Below, in pieces: positions 33,769-44,920 of a stretch of DNA of 64,000 bases. The notes beneath the pieces were generated by a model, which saw nothing but the letters and a program-made list of their open reading frames with translations, did no database searches and was not told the origin of the DNA. Source of the DNA: Sporodiniella umbellata (Eukaryota > Mucoromycota > Mucoromycetes > Mucorales > Rhizopodaceae). The DNA is taken from the NCBI GenBank assembly GCA_025677835.1, contig JAIXMR010000001.1, positions 1 through 64,000 on the forward strand. The letters run 5' to 3'. Numbering within the stretch: position 1 is the stretch's first letter; every line of letters begins with the position of its first letter. Made by a program: the position numbers and the translations under genes.

Positions 33769-34899
33769 TTACCACTCCATCAGGGGAACCATCTGTGTCC
33801 TGTTGGCAGCCAAAAGCAAGGTGGAAGCCGCTTGGGCTGTCCAGGCCACCTGGCGAAAAAAGAGGTCATGCGCGCTGTCACCGAGCAACACGTCTGCCCG
33901 GGACAGGAGGGTAAAATCCATAAAGACCCGTGCGTAATACACCCTGGGTGAGCCAGAAGAGGGGCTATCCAGGTCGGTAAAGGGGAAATAGGGATCGACC
34001 GCCTCCACAGGCTTGACGCACGCTTGACGTAAGGCCTGGATATACTCAGGATGCGTAGCCGATACAAAATAACGGCCCTCCCGACCTGCCAGATAGTCGA
34101 TCAAAGCCGGTGCAGGGAAATCTGTCAGACGGATCCCCACACGGATAAAATCCACCGCTGCAGGTGTCAGTCGATTCGCAGGGTCTTGCACCGACAACCC
34201 TTCGTTCAGCCGGATCGTGCCCAACCACGGCCTGTACGGGGTGAGTGCCTGCAGGAGCCAATCGCTTGGGCGTTGGAACAACAGCCGGCTGACGACCAAG
34301 AACCATTCGGACTCTTGCCGGAGTCTGTCCAGTCCAAACCGGCCCCGTCGCTCGCCTCGCGTCGCGTTCAACTGGCCGGTTGCCCACCGCGTCGTGCGCA
34401 GGAGTGAACCGGCCAAGGGCGGTGCCGGCGCTACCTTCAGCTCCGGTAGCGTGCTCACCCTCGCCACTCGCCTCAGGTACAGTTCCGCCTGTTGCGTGCC
34501 CATCGCCATCCCCCATGGACTCGGCTCAAAGTAGTCTTCCCAACGCACTGGTGAACGCATATCGTAAACAAACGCTGTGTCTGGCGACTGCACCAGCGCA
34601 AAGTAATAGGCATGCGCTACATCCCTCATTCGCTCCGCTAGCGTGCCGCATGGCGACTCATGACAGCTGTAATAGACCAACACAGGTGGGGTCGACACCT
34701 CTGGTGTAGCATTCACCTTGTAGCTCGTCTGGATCCGTGAAAGCACAGACGCAATGACCGCTCGACGTCTCTCACTCAGTCGCCAGTCCTTGACTTTCTT
34801 CTTCACACTCTCTGACCTTGGCGCTCTCTGAACAACATACAACAGCCCAACTATCAAACATAAAATAAAGCCGTATTGAATATGTTTTGGTTGAACCAT
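33769..34899 (-). CDS. Type II membrane protein, putative fucosyltransferase-like glycosyltransferase
   Basis: 376 residues, single exon. Short cytosolic N-terminus, one signal-anchor helix (about 10-27, GFILCLIVGLLYVV), then a lumenal domain: Golgi topology. The segment CGTLAERMRDVAHAYYFALV near residue 83, followed by a strand with TAFVYDM, and the segment FMDFTLLSRADVLLGDSAHD near the C-terminus, resemble the (G)x(R)xxxxxxxxxxA and xDxxLLSxxDxxIGxxS motifs of fucosyltransferase-like GT-B enzymes (NodZ/FUT8/POFUT type). An SH motif or other donor-site residue is not clear. One N-glycosylation-type NAT and NRT sequon each is present. The gene is clearly GC-richer, with C/G third positions, than AT-rich neighbours. 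Divergent from the GT49-like gene. Confidence 0.6.
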   Translation of the reverse strand: MVQPKHIQYGFILCLIVGLLYVVQRAPRSESVKKKVKDWRLSERRRAVIASVLSRIQTSYKVNATPEVSTPPVLVYYSCHESPCGTLAERMRDVAHAYYFALVQSPDTAFVYDMRSPVRWEDYFEPSPWGMAMGTQQAELYLRRVARVSTLPELKVAPAPPLAGSLLRTTRWATGQLNATRGERRGRFGLDRLRQESEWFLVVSRLLFQRPSDWLLQALTPYRPWLGTIRLNEGLSVQDPANRLTPAAVDFIRVGIRLTDFPAPALIDYLAGREGRYFVSATHPEYIQALRQACVKPVEAVDPYFPFTDLDSPSSGSPRVYYARVFMDFTLLSRADVLLGDSAHDLFFRQVAWTAQAASTLLLAANRTQMVPLMEW

Positions 34900-35262
34900 T
34901 TTTTTAAAAAAAAAAAAACAACAAAAACAAAAATAATTTAATTAAAATATAGCTTTTTTTTTTTTTTTAATAATTGATTTCATCAAATACATCCTTTTTT
35001 CATTATTTAGATATAAAAAAAGGTGGGGAAAAGGAGAGAGCAAGAGGGGTGTCCCGCAAAAAAAAAAAAAAAAAAAAAAAAAAAGAAAAAAGGGATGTAA
35101 AAAGATACGGGGAGAAAGTTTACAGAGAGATGGGCGATCTCTGGGTGCAGAAACTCATCGAAATTATAATTAAGGATTCCGACGGACACCTTTTTCTCTA
35201 TATAAAAAAATAAAATAAATAAATCAATAAAAAATAGCCTGGTCCCCCCCCCTAATTAAACG
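34900..35262. other. Divergent promoter region of two glycosyltransferase-like genes
   Basis: 363 nt between divergent start codons. Contains A/T runs at 34907-34918, 34955-34969 and 35059-35082 and a C run at 35244-35253. No other gene seen. Confidence 0.5.
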
Positions 35263-36803
35263 ATGGACAAGTCTACAACAACAAAAAAGAGTAGAAATGA
35301 TGTTCATTCACACCTTAATAGGCTGGTTGAATACGTGACTGGAAATAAGGCATCTTCTCTCTTGCCCCAAACACAACAACAACAACAACAACAACAGAAG
35401 CGTTGGCTAAGATTACTCCTCTTGTTTTATATCGTCTTTTCCATCTTGCTAACCTCAGCTCATTGCACACACTGGCTCTTTCGCTCTTTTTCTCAAACCC
35501 AAAACACCTTTCGCATTGAACGTACTCAAGACGCCGGTAAAAATGAAAAAAAAAAAAAAAAAAAAAAAAAAGAAAAAAAGCTCATCTCCAACCATGGGGT
35601 TCATAGACTTGGCCTCTTCTCCTCTCACCACAATGTCCACTGGCTTGAGATTCTCCAAGCTATTTTCTAAAGGCAACTATCAAGACTTGAAGCAAATGGT
35701 TCCTTTTTGGCAATCAGCCCGTCGAACGACCGTGTCTGCTCATGAAGTCACGTTGTTGACGGCTGTCTCTTTGGATAGCTGGCCTGATCTGGTCAGTTTG
35801 GCCGAGAGTTATGAAGGTAATTGGGCAGGCGATTGTGTAATGTCTCACTAATCAAGTCTAGGGTTTATCTCGGCTACGCTCTTTGTCAGCAAGGAACAAG
35901 AGGCAGAGGCTCTTGTCAAGATTCAAAAAGAATATCAAGCCAAACCCTTTCTCCATCAAAACGTGGATATTCATTTACTACCTATCCGCAGTCAGGCTGT
36001 CTCTGTCCTGATCCCATGGAGTGTTCAAAGGAATTTGGCTCGAATGTATGCCAGAACGCAATACGTATCTGATGTGACGCCAAACACGATCCTTCCTACG
36101 CAGCTGATGGCGTCTGTCAAACGCTACGAGGATAAGCTCAAGGCGGGCGATCTTTTGGTAGTGCCCACCTTTGAATACCCACCCCAACCGACTTTGATGC
36201 CTACCACCAAGAAAGAAGCCTTGGATTTATTACACCAGGGCAAACTAAACTGGATCGACCTGGATCTCAACCAAGGCCCAACCGACCTCGAGCAGTGGAA
36301 GACAGCCAAATCGCTTTATACAGTCACCAACTATACGATCGATTATGAGCCCATGGTGATCCAGAGCAAAACAGTTCAGCCCTGGTAAATACATAGCTAT
36401 CGATCTCTAGCCACATTAACCCCCCCCCCCTACTTCAAAAAGGTGCTCTGAACGATTTGTAGACAAGAAAGCAGCCTGTCTTTTATCAAGTTATTTAGGT
36501 GGAAACGATTTCCTTGTTTTACCCAACGATTTTGCTATTCGTAAACCCTCAGTTCGCCCACAGACTGTTTCTGAATTAGATGTAAGTTTCCTCAGGCGAT
36601 GGAAAACATGGTTCTGACCTGTTGTTTAGAGAGTGGTAGAGAAACGATTGTATGCCAAATTCTATTGGGAAGAATGCGTGTATCGAGCCAGAGAATTAGA
36701 TGCTTTAGGTTTATGGGATACCAGCAAATCTGCTCATATCCGTGAACAATGTTCCCGTGTCATACAAAACTGGGGAAGGGGTTTAGTAGGAAAACCAGAA
36801 TAA
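35263..36803 (+). CDS. GT49 (LARGE/B4GAT-like) glycosyltransferase
   Basis: Five exons: 35263-35536, 35607-35816, 35862-36384, 36443-36581, 36630-36803; 439 residues. Type II topology: a cytosolic N-terminus with a run of eight Gln, then a hydrophobic anchor at about 47-68. The lumenal domain matches the glycosyltransferase family 49 profile: VTLLTAVSLDSWPDLVSLAE, GFISATLFV, ARMYARTQYVSDV, GDLLVVPTFEYP, TIDYEPMVI and WCSERFVDKKAAC, then LGGNDFLVLPNDFAIRKP. The DxD metal-binding motif of animal LARGE is not seen where expected; the place reads SDVTPN. The acceptor at 35606 was taken because the alternative (after the long A run) breaks frame. Likely Golgi; substrate unknown. Confidence 0.85.
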
Positions 36804-37406
36804 AAAAAAAAAAAAAAAAAAAGAAAAAAACTTGGGTGTGAAAATCATAGTTAGTAACTGGGCACATGTTTCGCCTATCTACCATTGGCTTCTCCTTGAT
36901 TCATTTGCTCACATACTTTTTGTATGTCTGTCATTATCACCTCTTACAACCCCTCTTCTTTTCCCCCGCCTGCCTCCTGAAAAGAAAGCAAGTTATATTT
37001 CTTTTGTGAGTCTATACAAACAAGGGAGCTTTTTATATCTTTTTTTTTCTTATTGTTTCTGTAAAACGAAAATCCCTGTATTTTTTTTTTTTTTTTTTCC
37101 CTCCTTTTTTTTCATGTCTTCTGGTTAAAAAAAGAAGATTCGCCTCTTTATCCCCTTGCATGTTTATCTTTTGGTTCCAAAACAATTATAAAAAGGCAAA
37201 GATAAAAACAAGAAAATCAATAAAATAACCTTTTTTCTCTTTTTTCTTTTTTCCTTTTTTTTCTTATATTTTTTGTAATACTTTTTTGTACGAGGTAAAA
37301 AAAGAAAGATTTAATATTAAACAGCTAATCAATTTCTTTCTTTTTTTTTTTTTTTTTTGTTTTGTTAACCATTGACAGTCCTTTAACTGATATCAACTAT
37401 ATAAAC
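36804..37406. other. Intergenic region
   Basis: About 600 nt, A/T rich, with poly(A) at 36802-36822, poly(T) at 37081-37098 and 37341-37358. The last 200 nt, pyrimidine-rich, precede the TBC gene. No gene recognised. Confidence 0.5.
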
Positions 37407-37489
37407 ATGAGCGAAACAGCGATAGAACAACCCGTAAAGCAAGTGGAGATAACAAGAGAATCTACCCCAGTCGTACAACAGACAGTAAA

Positions 37490-37521
<32 letters not shown>

Positions 37522-39664
37522 CTTACAGAGAACAAAACTTTTAGCCCTTACATCTCTCCTATTTTCCTAGACTTTACTATTGACTCGTATAGAAAAACAA
37601 AAGGAAAGATTAGCGGCAGATCCTCGACCTGTGCTAGATTCGGTAGATTCAATCAAGTTGTTTCAAATCTGTATGGATCAACAAGGCTTTAGCCAAAACC
37701 GAGGCCAAACCTGGCAAGCGATCGCACATGCGGCTGTTCCCCAATTGGATGTGGTGTACGAGTCAATTCTTGACAAACATCAGAAAACGGTGTACGCGTC
37801 GGTGATCGAAAAAGAAGTGCAGGCGATTAAGCTGCCGACAGAGCCAACAGCGGCCTTGGTCCGTATCCTCAGTGCCTATAGCCTGTATGACCCCCAAGTT
37901 GGGTACTGTCATGGTATGGCAGGCTGGGTTGCACCGTTATTAGAACAGATGGGTGAAAAGGGAGCGTTCAGTACGTTAATAAGGTAAGGCAGCCATCCAG
38001 GGTGAGATCGATAGTTAACATTATCTAGGCTGATGGAGTTGTACGAACTACGTGATATCTATACCAACGGACTCTCCTCAGTCCTGGATACCTTTCAACT
38101 GCTTCTGGCTCAAACCTGTCCTGAATTAAAGCACCACCTGGATCAACTCCGAATTTATCCCTCAGTCTATGCCGCCCCCTGGTTTCTCTCCCTATTCACC
38201 CAATCCGCACTTGCTCCAGAACTCACTCTCCGGCTTTACGACCATATCTTTCTGGAGGGCGCCATCGAGTGCTGTCTTCGTCTGTCGGTCTATTTGCTGC
38301 AAAAGAGCGAAAAGAGATTACAGAAGGCATCCAAATCCGAATGCTTGGCCTACTTCCAATCCGCTGACTTTTATCGCCCCGCCTGCGACTTTCATGACAT
38401 GATGCGTCTCAATTCATCTGTCGCCCACCAGATCCACCAGACAGCCGATATCCGACAGAATCTGGCAGATCTTCAGAAAGAACGTACCGAGCTCAAGATA
38501 CAGACGATGGAACAGGAAGCCAGCCTGACCAAGGTCGCTCAGCAGAATCGATTGCTTGAGAAACGGGTCAAGAAGTACAAGGTCAAATACGCCCGTCAGG
38601 CTGTCCAGGCGTTGCCCACGCCACCCGTTATCCAGGAGGAAGAGGCGCCCAAAGATAACTTTCATCTGTTTGTCGAATCCCTTCGTGGCTCGGGCGATCT
38701 GGGTGCCTTGATCGCAGGTGCCATCAGCACAAAGACACCGCATCCCAACAGTAGCAACAACAGCAGTAGCGATGAAGAGGAGGAAGAAGCAGACACCCAT
38801 GAAAAACGACAGCCAGCGACGGCACTCCAGGACGTGACGGCTGAACTCGTAGCGCTTCAGATGGAGCATTACCAGACCAAGGAAAGATACGATGCGCTCT
38901 GTCGCCACTATGAGAACCTGAATCGTCAATGGCAACAGACAGCAGAGGCGCATGCTGCCATGACCCAAAAGATCATCTATCTCTCTAGCGAGCTGGAAGA
39001 TACAGCCGGGGAACGAGATCAACTCTATGGCGATCAGGAAGGGGTGTTGGAAATGGCCATGGTCGCCAAAAAGACCGCTACCGAGCTTCAGTTGGAGAAA
39101 ATGACGCTGATGAAAGACATCGAACGTCTCGAACAGGTCGTGCGAGAGCTTGAGAATGAAAAACAGGCTTATTTTATGCCGCGCGATACCTTTTCAGAAG
39201 AGGTCTTTGCTGCCCATCAAATCCTCTTTGGCCAGAAAAAAGAACAGTCTCGCCCTACGGTTCATACCCCTCCCGATCTCGAATACAAGACAAAGTTTGC
39301 TGAAAGTGAACTGCGTTGTCGTGAACTGGAAAAATACCTGGCGGAAGCCAAGGTCAAACTGGCCGAATTCGAATCCACCTTGCTATACCCTCCCTCCCGT
39401 AGAACCTCTTCTGTTCATCTCAAACGTAGCTCTACCGCTTCCATCTTGGCCAGAGTCAGTACTCCCACAACTGAACCTAGAGCAAGTACTGAGAGTTACG
39501 CTTCTTCCGTTACCTCGCTTACCTCCATCAACAGCAGTCAATATAACAGTAAAAGATCAAGTATGTACTCCAGAATATGGAACGCCTTTGGTACTCACCC
39601 TGTCCCTACCGCTCCTAATCATCTTAAAAACTCAATTCTCTGTCAAGAACCTCAAATAATCTAA
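37407..39664 (+). CDS. TBC-domain coiled-coil protein (Gyp5/EVI5-like, apparently catalytically dead)
   Basis: Three exons: 37407-37484, 37571-37983, 38029-39664; 708 residues. A TBC (Rab GTPase-activating) fold spans about residues 45-300: TWQAIAHAAVP, SAYSLYDPQVGYCHGMAGWV, LRIYPSVYAAPWFLSLF, LRLYDHIFLEGAIECCLRLS. After it comes a long coiled coil (about 320-590) with an acidic Ser/Glu linker (NSSNNSSSDEEEEEA) and a Ser-rich tail. TBC-then-coiled-coil order resembles yeast Gyp5/Gyl1 and animal EVI5. The IxxDxxRT arginine-finger motif reads IEKEVQA and the YCQGM glutamine finger reads YCHGM, so GTP-hydrolysis activity is doubtful. Intron 1 contains an A run followed by a T run. Confidence 0.85.
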
Positions 39665-39901
39665 TCCGTTCCCCCCCCTCCCCTTTTCCTCCTACGCTTC
39701 TTTTTTTTTCTTTCTTTCTTTCTTGTCAATAAGTAGTTCAAATAATAAAAATCCTTTTCTATTCTACTTTTTTTTTTTTTTTTTTTTTATAATGTAAAAT
39801 CAAACGCTCTGGGTTTAAATTCGTTGCAGAAAAAAGCCTTCCTATTTCTTTTTTTTTTTTTTGTATATATTTTTTTGATTTTTTTCAATAGATCGATCGT
39901 T

Positions 39902-42240
39902 ATGGAGGAAGATGGACTCTTGTTGAACATCAGTCGGTCAGAACCCAAGCCGATGATGAAAAAGAAACAGGTTATAAAGAAAGCGACAGTAAAACAAATA
40001 CCTGTAGAAACCAAAACACAGCATGAATCAACCGAAGTAGCACCCATCGGTCCTGCAGCTGGCACCAAGATGCTTCATGGTCGAGCCCAGATCGTCTCTT
40101 CCTTGTTTTCTTCTAATCCCAATATACCCTCTGTTTTCAAAAAGAGCGTTTATAAAGGCAGTGACGAAGCCAGCAACGCTGCTTTGGTAGATTCAAGTAC
40201 GTTTACTGGCATCGGTCTTACTGCCGATCTCTCAGCGCACCTGGCCAACAAACTCCAAGTGACAGCGCCTACCCATGTCCAGGCCAAAGCGATTCCTGTC
40301 CTTCTGGGCCCTTCTGCCCGTGTTCGACAGACCGCAGTGGACAGCAACAAAGCGGATGTGGATGTAGTTGTTCAGGCGCAGACAGGCTCTGGCAAGACTT
40401 TGACCTATCTCTTGCCGATCGTCAATCGATTGATCGAAGCCTCCACCGCACCAAAGGACTCTCCCACACCCCCTTTTGGGGACCGTGCGGTGGGCACAGT
40501 CGCCATCATCCTTACACCCACACGTGAACTGGCCCAACAGGTACTCGGCGTGCTGACCCAGTTGTTGAACGTGCCTAGACCCAAAGACGAAAGTCTACGT
40601 CGACAGCATTGGATTGTGCCTGGCATTGTGATTGGTGGCGATTCAAAAGCAAAGGAGAAGGCGCGCTTAAGAAAAGGAATCAACATGCTGGTCAGCACAC
40701 CCGGTCGACTGTTGGATCATCTGGAAAACACCAAGAGCTTCGATATCCGTAATCTCAAATGGCTTGTGTTGGATGAAGCCGATCGCCTGTTGGATCTCGG
40801 TTTTGAGGAGACGCTCAAAAAGATCATGCAGTTAATCGACGACCGTACGCGTCTGGGCTGTCTGCCCAACTACAGAGATAGAATGGCCAACGCCTTCTGG
40901 CCTAGCAAACGGCAGACCGTGTTATGTTCAGCTACTTTGAGAGACGACGTGAAAGAACTCGCAGGTTGGTCTCTAGTCAATCCGGCTTTTATCAGCGGCA
41001 CGGAAACCAAAAAAGACGCGGACGAGGAAATGAAGTTTACCACCCCAAATCAACTCAAGCAGACCTACACTATCGTACCAGCCAAACTACGACTGATCAC
41101 CTTGCTTGCCTTGATCCGATCCTACTTTTTCGACAAGAAACAACGCAAGTCGATGAACAGCAAGATCATCGTCTTCTTCTCTTGCTGTGATTCCGTTGAC
41201 TTTCATTACGACCTGTTCTCCAGCGCAGGCAAACCCGTGCTGGACGAAGACGACTCGGATGACGAACTCACTGCAGTTCTAAAGACGGAGAAAAACAAAA
41301 AAAAGAAGGCAGAGACAGAGAAGATGAAGAAAGCGCTGGACAAGGTGTTGGGTAAAAAAAAGTTCAAGCCTGAAAAAGACAACCGCCCCATCAGCCAGAT
41401 CAGCACCTTACTAAGCGAAAAACCTGTCTTTCGTCTTCACGGTGAGCTAAATCAGCAGACACGCTCCGACACCTTTGCTGAATTCACCAAGGCGACCTCT
41501 GGTGTGCTCTTTTGTACAGACGTTGCCGCGCGTGGTCTGGATCTTCCTAACGTCGATCGTATCATCCAATACGACGTACCAACCGATCTGAAAGATTATG
41601 TGCATCGTGCCGGGCGTACAGCTCGTATCGGTCGTGTGGGTGAAGCCACCCTGTTTCTTTTACCCAGTGAGATGGAATACGTGGATATCCTCAAGGCACA
41701 AGACCTTCATCTTGAACAGCTCACAATGGAAACCATCCTGAAAAACATTGCAGAGTCCAAGGACGATTACCAAACGCCAGCACAACATTTACAAAACACC
41801 ATGGAAAGCTATACAGTATCTACAGAAGATGTAAGTCCATACCAAAATCATAGAGTTAAAAAAAAAAAAAAACTCAACGCTCCATTCCTTAGCGAGTGCT
41901 GATGGCCAGAAAAGCTTTCTGGTCCACCGTGCGTGCCTATGCAACACATCCAGCAACCGAAAAACACATTTTCCACGTAAAGAAGCTTCATTTAGGACAT
42001 CTGGCTAAATCCTTTGCTCTGAGAGAAGCCCCTTCCAACATTATGGAAAACGTCAAGGGAAAAAAGGCAACCAATAAAAAAGAACGCGCTCGTCCGGAAA
42101 AGAAAACACCAGGCATTCGAAAGCCTAGAAACAACAACGTACCCATCAAGCGAGGCTATGATAACGCAAGTGAGTTTGCTATTGCCAGCGCATCAAGTAT
42201 GAAAGATGGACCTACGACCAAAAAGAGAAAAAGAACTTAG
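39902..42240 (+). CDS. DBP7: DEAD-box RNA helicase Dbp7-like (ribosome biogenesis)
   Basis: Nucleolar ATP-dependent RNA helicase for large-subunit ribosome assembly. Two exons, 39902-41830 and 41893-42240; 758 residues. Motifs in order: Q region [12 protein letters not shown], Walker A AQTGSGKT (about 159), [34 protein letters not shown] (about 290), SATL (about 344), [36 protein letters not shown] and [11 protein letters not shown] (about 570). Insertions (DSNKADVDV before Walker A and a Lys-rich block at about 465-490) and the early [16 protein letters not shown] segment point to the Dbp7/DDX31 branch. The C-terminal part after the intron is basic ([15 protein letters not shown]), as in the family. 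The ATG was chosen because the upstream in-frame sequence is a T-run artefact. Confidence 0.92.
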
Positions 42241-42290
42241 AACAGTATCACCGCGTTTTTATTATTTTGTAAATAATTCTAGAAATAAAT

Positions 42291-42331
42291 AAAAAAAAAA
42301 AAAAATTTTTTTTTTTTTTTTTTTTTTTTTT
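42291..42331. repeat. Poly(A)15-poly(T)26 palindrome
   Basis: A run of 15 A followed directly by 26 T, between the stop codon of the Dbp7-like gene and that of the convergent FIST gene, overlapping the last two bases of the latter's stop codon. Foldback of the same kind as the one at 10822-10867. Confidence 0.9.
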
Positions 42332-43638
42332 ATGATGTTTTGAACTGAAGCTGAGAATAAGGAACATCCAACAGTTGAGTGGCCAGAGAGCTACGGCCGA
42401 CGATGATACCATTTTCACTCATTCCACCAAAGGTATCTCTCACAATCGTTGCTTTTTCTGGTACTTGAATAGGCGACATATCGATGGTGTGTTCTTTGTC
42501 CCCCACACTAAGGATAACTTCATGATCGTTTGCAGGCACAAAAGCGCTCAAACTCGCATCGTGCACTTTTTTTCTTAGAAACTAAAGATGAAGGTTAGAA
42601 AAAGTAGAATGGGTTGAGGCTTACCTGCACAGTTTGACCATTATGAAGATCCAGCGTGGTATCGATCGACATGTTTCCTTTACTTGGATCACCACTTGTG
42701 ATTCTGCTCACAGTCATCTTGTCTTCCTGTCCTTCAGCGCCGTCAGGATAGACAGCCAAGTAAAATTCCTCGTCTTTGGAAGGCTTTCGATCTTTGTGGA
42801 TAAGCTTGAGCAACAGTCCTGTGGCGCCTGATTGATCGAGATCTAAAATCACATTGCCTCGACAGCGGGTAATCTTCATGGGTTCGCCAATGGATTGGAG
42901 CGAGGTATGTTGAATTTTGATCTCTTTGGAGGGCACTGGATTAAAAGAGGCAAAGCCAACGATACCCGATTCGAATAGCCTGTCTGTAAAGAGAGTGTAA
43001 GGCGTGCCTGTGACAAATGGGGTGGAGGCACCCACAATACCCATCTTGGGCGTGTTTGGATAGTGGTGATCCAGTGTCTGTAATAGCTCATCAGGCTCGT
43101 TATCGGATACCATAAACATAAACGCAGGAGCTTTATGAGGGTCAAGGTTATCCGGTAGCTCATACGGACGCAGAGGTGTGCTGATCGACCCAAAGCGATC
43201 CCAGCCTACTCTATCCACATGCTCGTTCTGATGTTTAATTCTTGACGTTTCTTCTACGCGTCCCCATCGACCTACGGACGTACTGCGTACTTTAAGTCGA
43301 TCCTGGCTGTCTTTTACCCTAAACGGTATAATATCCTCCTCAGCGCCTGCCCAAAACGACACGCCGTGTCCCACCTCAGGCACACGGTCTACAACCCCTC
43401 CCATAAGTACCTTGGGTCCAATCTGCTCTTGGATCTGTTTGAGAAAGTTCTGATACAGACGAGGCGAAAACGATTTGGAAATAAGTGCTACGCAAATGTC
43501 GGGATGTTCTGGCAACCCGTTTTTCGCTGCCAGAACACACTCTTCTACAGAAGGTCCTGTAGCAGTAACACCAGTCCAAATCGATCGTCTAGAAAAACGT
43601 GTGGTGGAAAGTGCTTTGGAAAGTGGAAATCGAGTCAT
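42330..43638 (-). CDS. FIST-domain protein (FBXO22-like without F-box)
   Basis: Two exons in transcription order, 42625-43638 and 42330-42581 (43 nt intron, phase 0), 421 residues. The ATG MTRFPLSKALSTTRFSRRS starts a basic, Ser-rich N-terminus that could be a mitochondrial presequence; upstream in-frame sequence is a T-run artefact. The first half contains PDICVALISKSFSPRLYQ, LMGGVVD and GHGVSFWAG, typical of the FIST_N strand-turn pattern; a later part contains MGIVGASTPFVTGTPYTLF and GIVGFASF, and the end DTFGGMSENGIIVGRSS is FIST_C-like. FIST domains sense small ligands in bacteria and occur in FBXO22 in animals. No F-box seen. Function unknown. Confidence 0.65.
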
Positions 43639-43663
43639 GTAATGTAAGAAATAAGGAATGTGG

Positions 43664-43694
<31 letters not shown>

Positions 43695-43735
43695 CCAAAA
43701 CTCCGCCCATCATTTTCTTTTTTTATTGTTGTTTT

Positions 43736-44500
43736 CTAGAAACCAGGATTCAAAACAGGGTTTCTTTTTTGTTGATCCCACCAGATAGAACGAAAACGAA
43801 CTCCCAATGAGTGTAGCAAGAGCACTTTTTTACTGGGTGGTGGAACAATGCGCTGTATGCGGTGTTCTTCTATCTGTCCTAGTGCATCAAAGCGATAAAT
43901 GAAGACGCCTTCTATATGGCGCACGGTTTGATGGTTGAATATGAGAGAGTACTTTTTTCCCTCAAGTTTCCAGCGCACCTCCAAATGCTTGACCAAACCT
44001 TTTGCCTGGGTATCTTTTTCTGTGTCGCGTACAGATGAAAAGGAGAGGTTGTTTTCCAAGTATTCTGGTGGATTTGGCGTGTCGTTAGGTAGCACCCGCA
44101 TCCGGGTAATTGAGAGATCAATGTTATCAAAGTACATGTTCGTACTCCACTTGAGCATCTGCGCTATGCCGATATAAGCGGTTCGTCCGTGAAGTGATAG
44201 TTTGGTATAATTCGGGTCAGAGAGTACAATGTCTGGTGAATAGATTGAATGATCTGTTAAGCCTTTTTGAAAGAAACGGGGTAGATCATCCTGTAGAGTG
44301 GCAATAGCTAACAAAAAAAAAAAAAAAAAAAAAAAAAAAAGCCTGTCAGCACCAACGTTTAGGGTAAGTAAAGAAAAATTACCAAAACCAACTTTCAATT
44401 CATAGTCTTTGGGCTTGTTTTTTAACACATGTGTGGTATGCAGACAGCACCGAGAATAATTCACAAGCGCTCTTTTCACTAAAGGGCTTCGAGTAAGCAT
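43736..44500 (-). CDS. DUF2358-like mitochondrial protein
   Basis: Two exons in transcription order, 44383-44500 and 43736-44307, joined G|CT across a 75 nt intron that contains an A run of about 30; 229 residues. The first 30 residues (MLTRSPLVKRALVNYSRCCL) are basic and free of acidic residues, like a mitochondrial presequence. The body LQDDLPRFFQKGLTDHSIYS, IYSPDIVLSDP, VRWKLEGKKYSLIFNHQT and GVFIYRFDALGQIEEHRIQR matches the DUF2358 pattern of a SnoaL-like fold: a D-L-x-x-F start, a FxDP strand, and a xxWxxxG strand. Such proteins are found in mitochondria and plastids; activity unknown. Confidence 0.75.
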   Translation of the reverse strand: MLTRSPLVKRALVNYSRCCLHTTHVLKNKPKDYELKVGFGNFSLLTLNVGADRLFFFFFFFFLLAIATLQDDLPRFFQKGLTDHSIYSPDIVLSDPNYTKLSLHGRTAYIGIAQMLKWSTNMYFDNIDLSITRMRVLPNDTPNPPEYLENNLSFSSVRDTEKDTQAKGLVKHLEVRWKLEGKKYSLIFNHQTVRHIEGVFIYRFDALGQIEEHRIQRIVPPPSKKVLLLHSLGVRFRSIWWDQQKRNPVLNPGF

Positions 44501-44787
44501 GGGTTAAAAATTTGCATACAAAAAAAAGACGAAATAAATTAAAAAAAAATCTATCCTTTTTTTCTGGCAAGGTAAAATGTACGTCACAAATATCACGTGT
44601 CTTTGCTTTAGGTAAATACAAGCAACCTTCTTGAAAAGAAAGCAAAGAGACTTTCTTTTAGCCATGTTGTTTTGTTTGGTTTTCTAAACTGTTTATTTTA
44701 CAAGCCAATGTATCAGCCAATCACAGTTCGTTACACTCTCTGCATAAATTTCACTGAATTAGAACCATCCTTTTTTTTTTTTTTTTA

Positions 44788-44848
<61 letters not shown>

Positions 44849-44920
44849 AAACAAGATACAAAACGGGTCGTTTTAAGGAGGACGAAAAGGATAATTGACA
44901 AGCTGTAAAATGGGATTGAT
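44501..44920. other. Intergenic, with microsatellite
   Basis: About 420 nt between the gene start of the DUF2358-like gene and the 3' end of the gag-like gene. T run at 44771-44786 and the (ATT)n tract at 44797-44848. No gene recognised. Confidence 0.5.
44797..44848. repeat. (ATT)n microsatellite
   Basis: About sixteen ATT units, downstream of the gag-like gene. Confidence 0.9.

Noticed and set aside
39824..39901. Upstream extension of the Dbp7-like frame.
   Set aside because: A T-run poly-Phe artefact; the ATG at 39902 gives a normal N-terminus.
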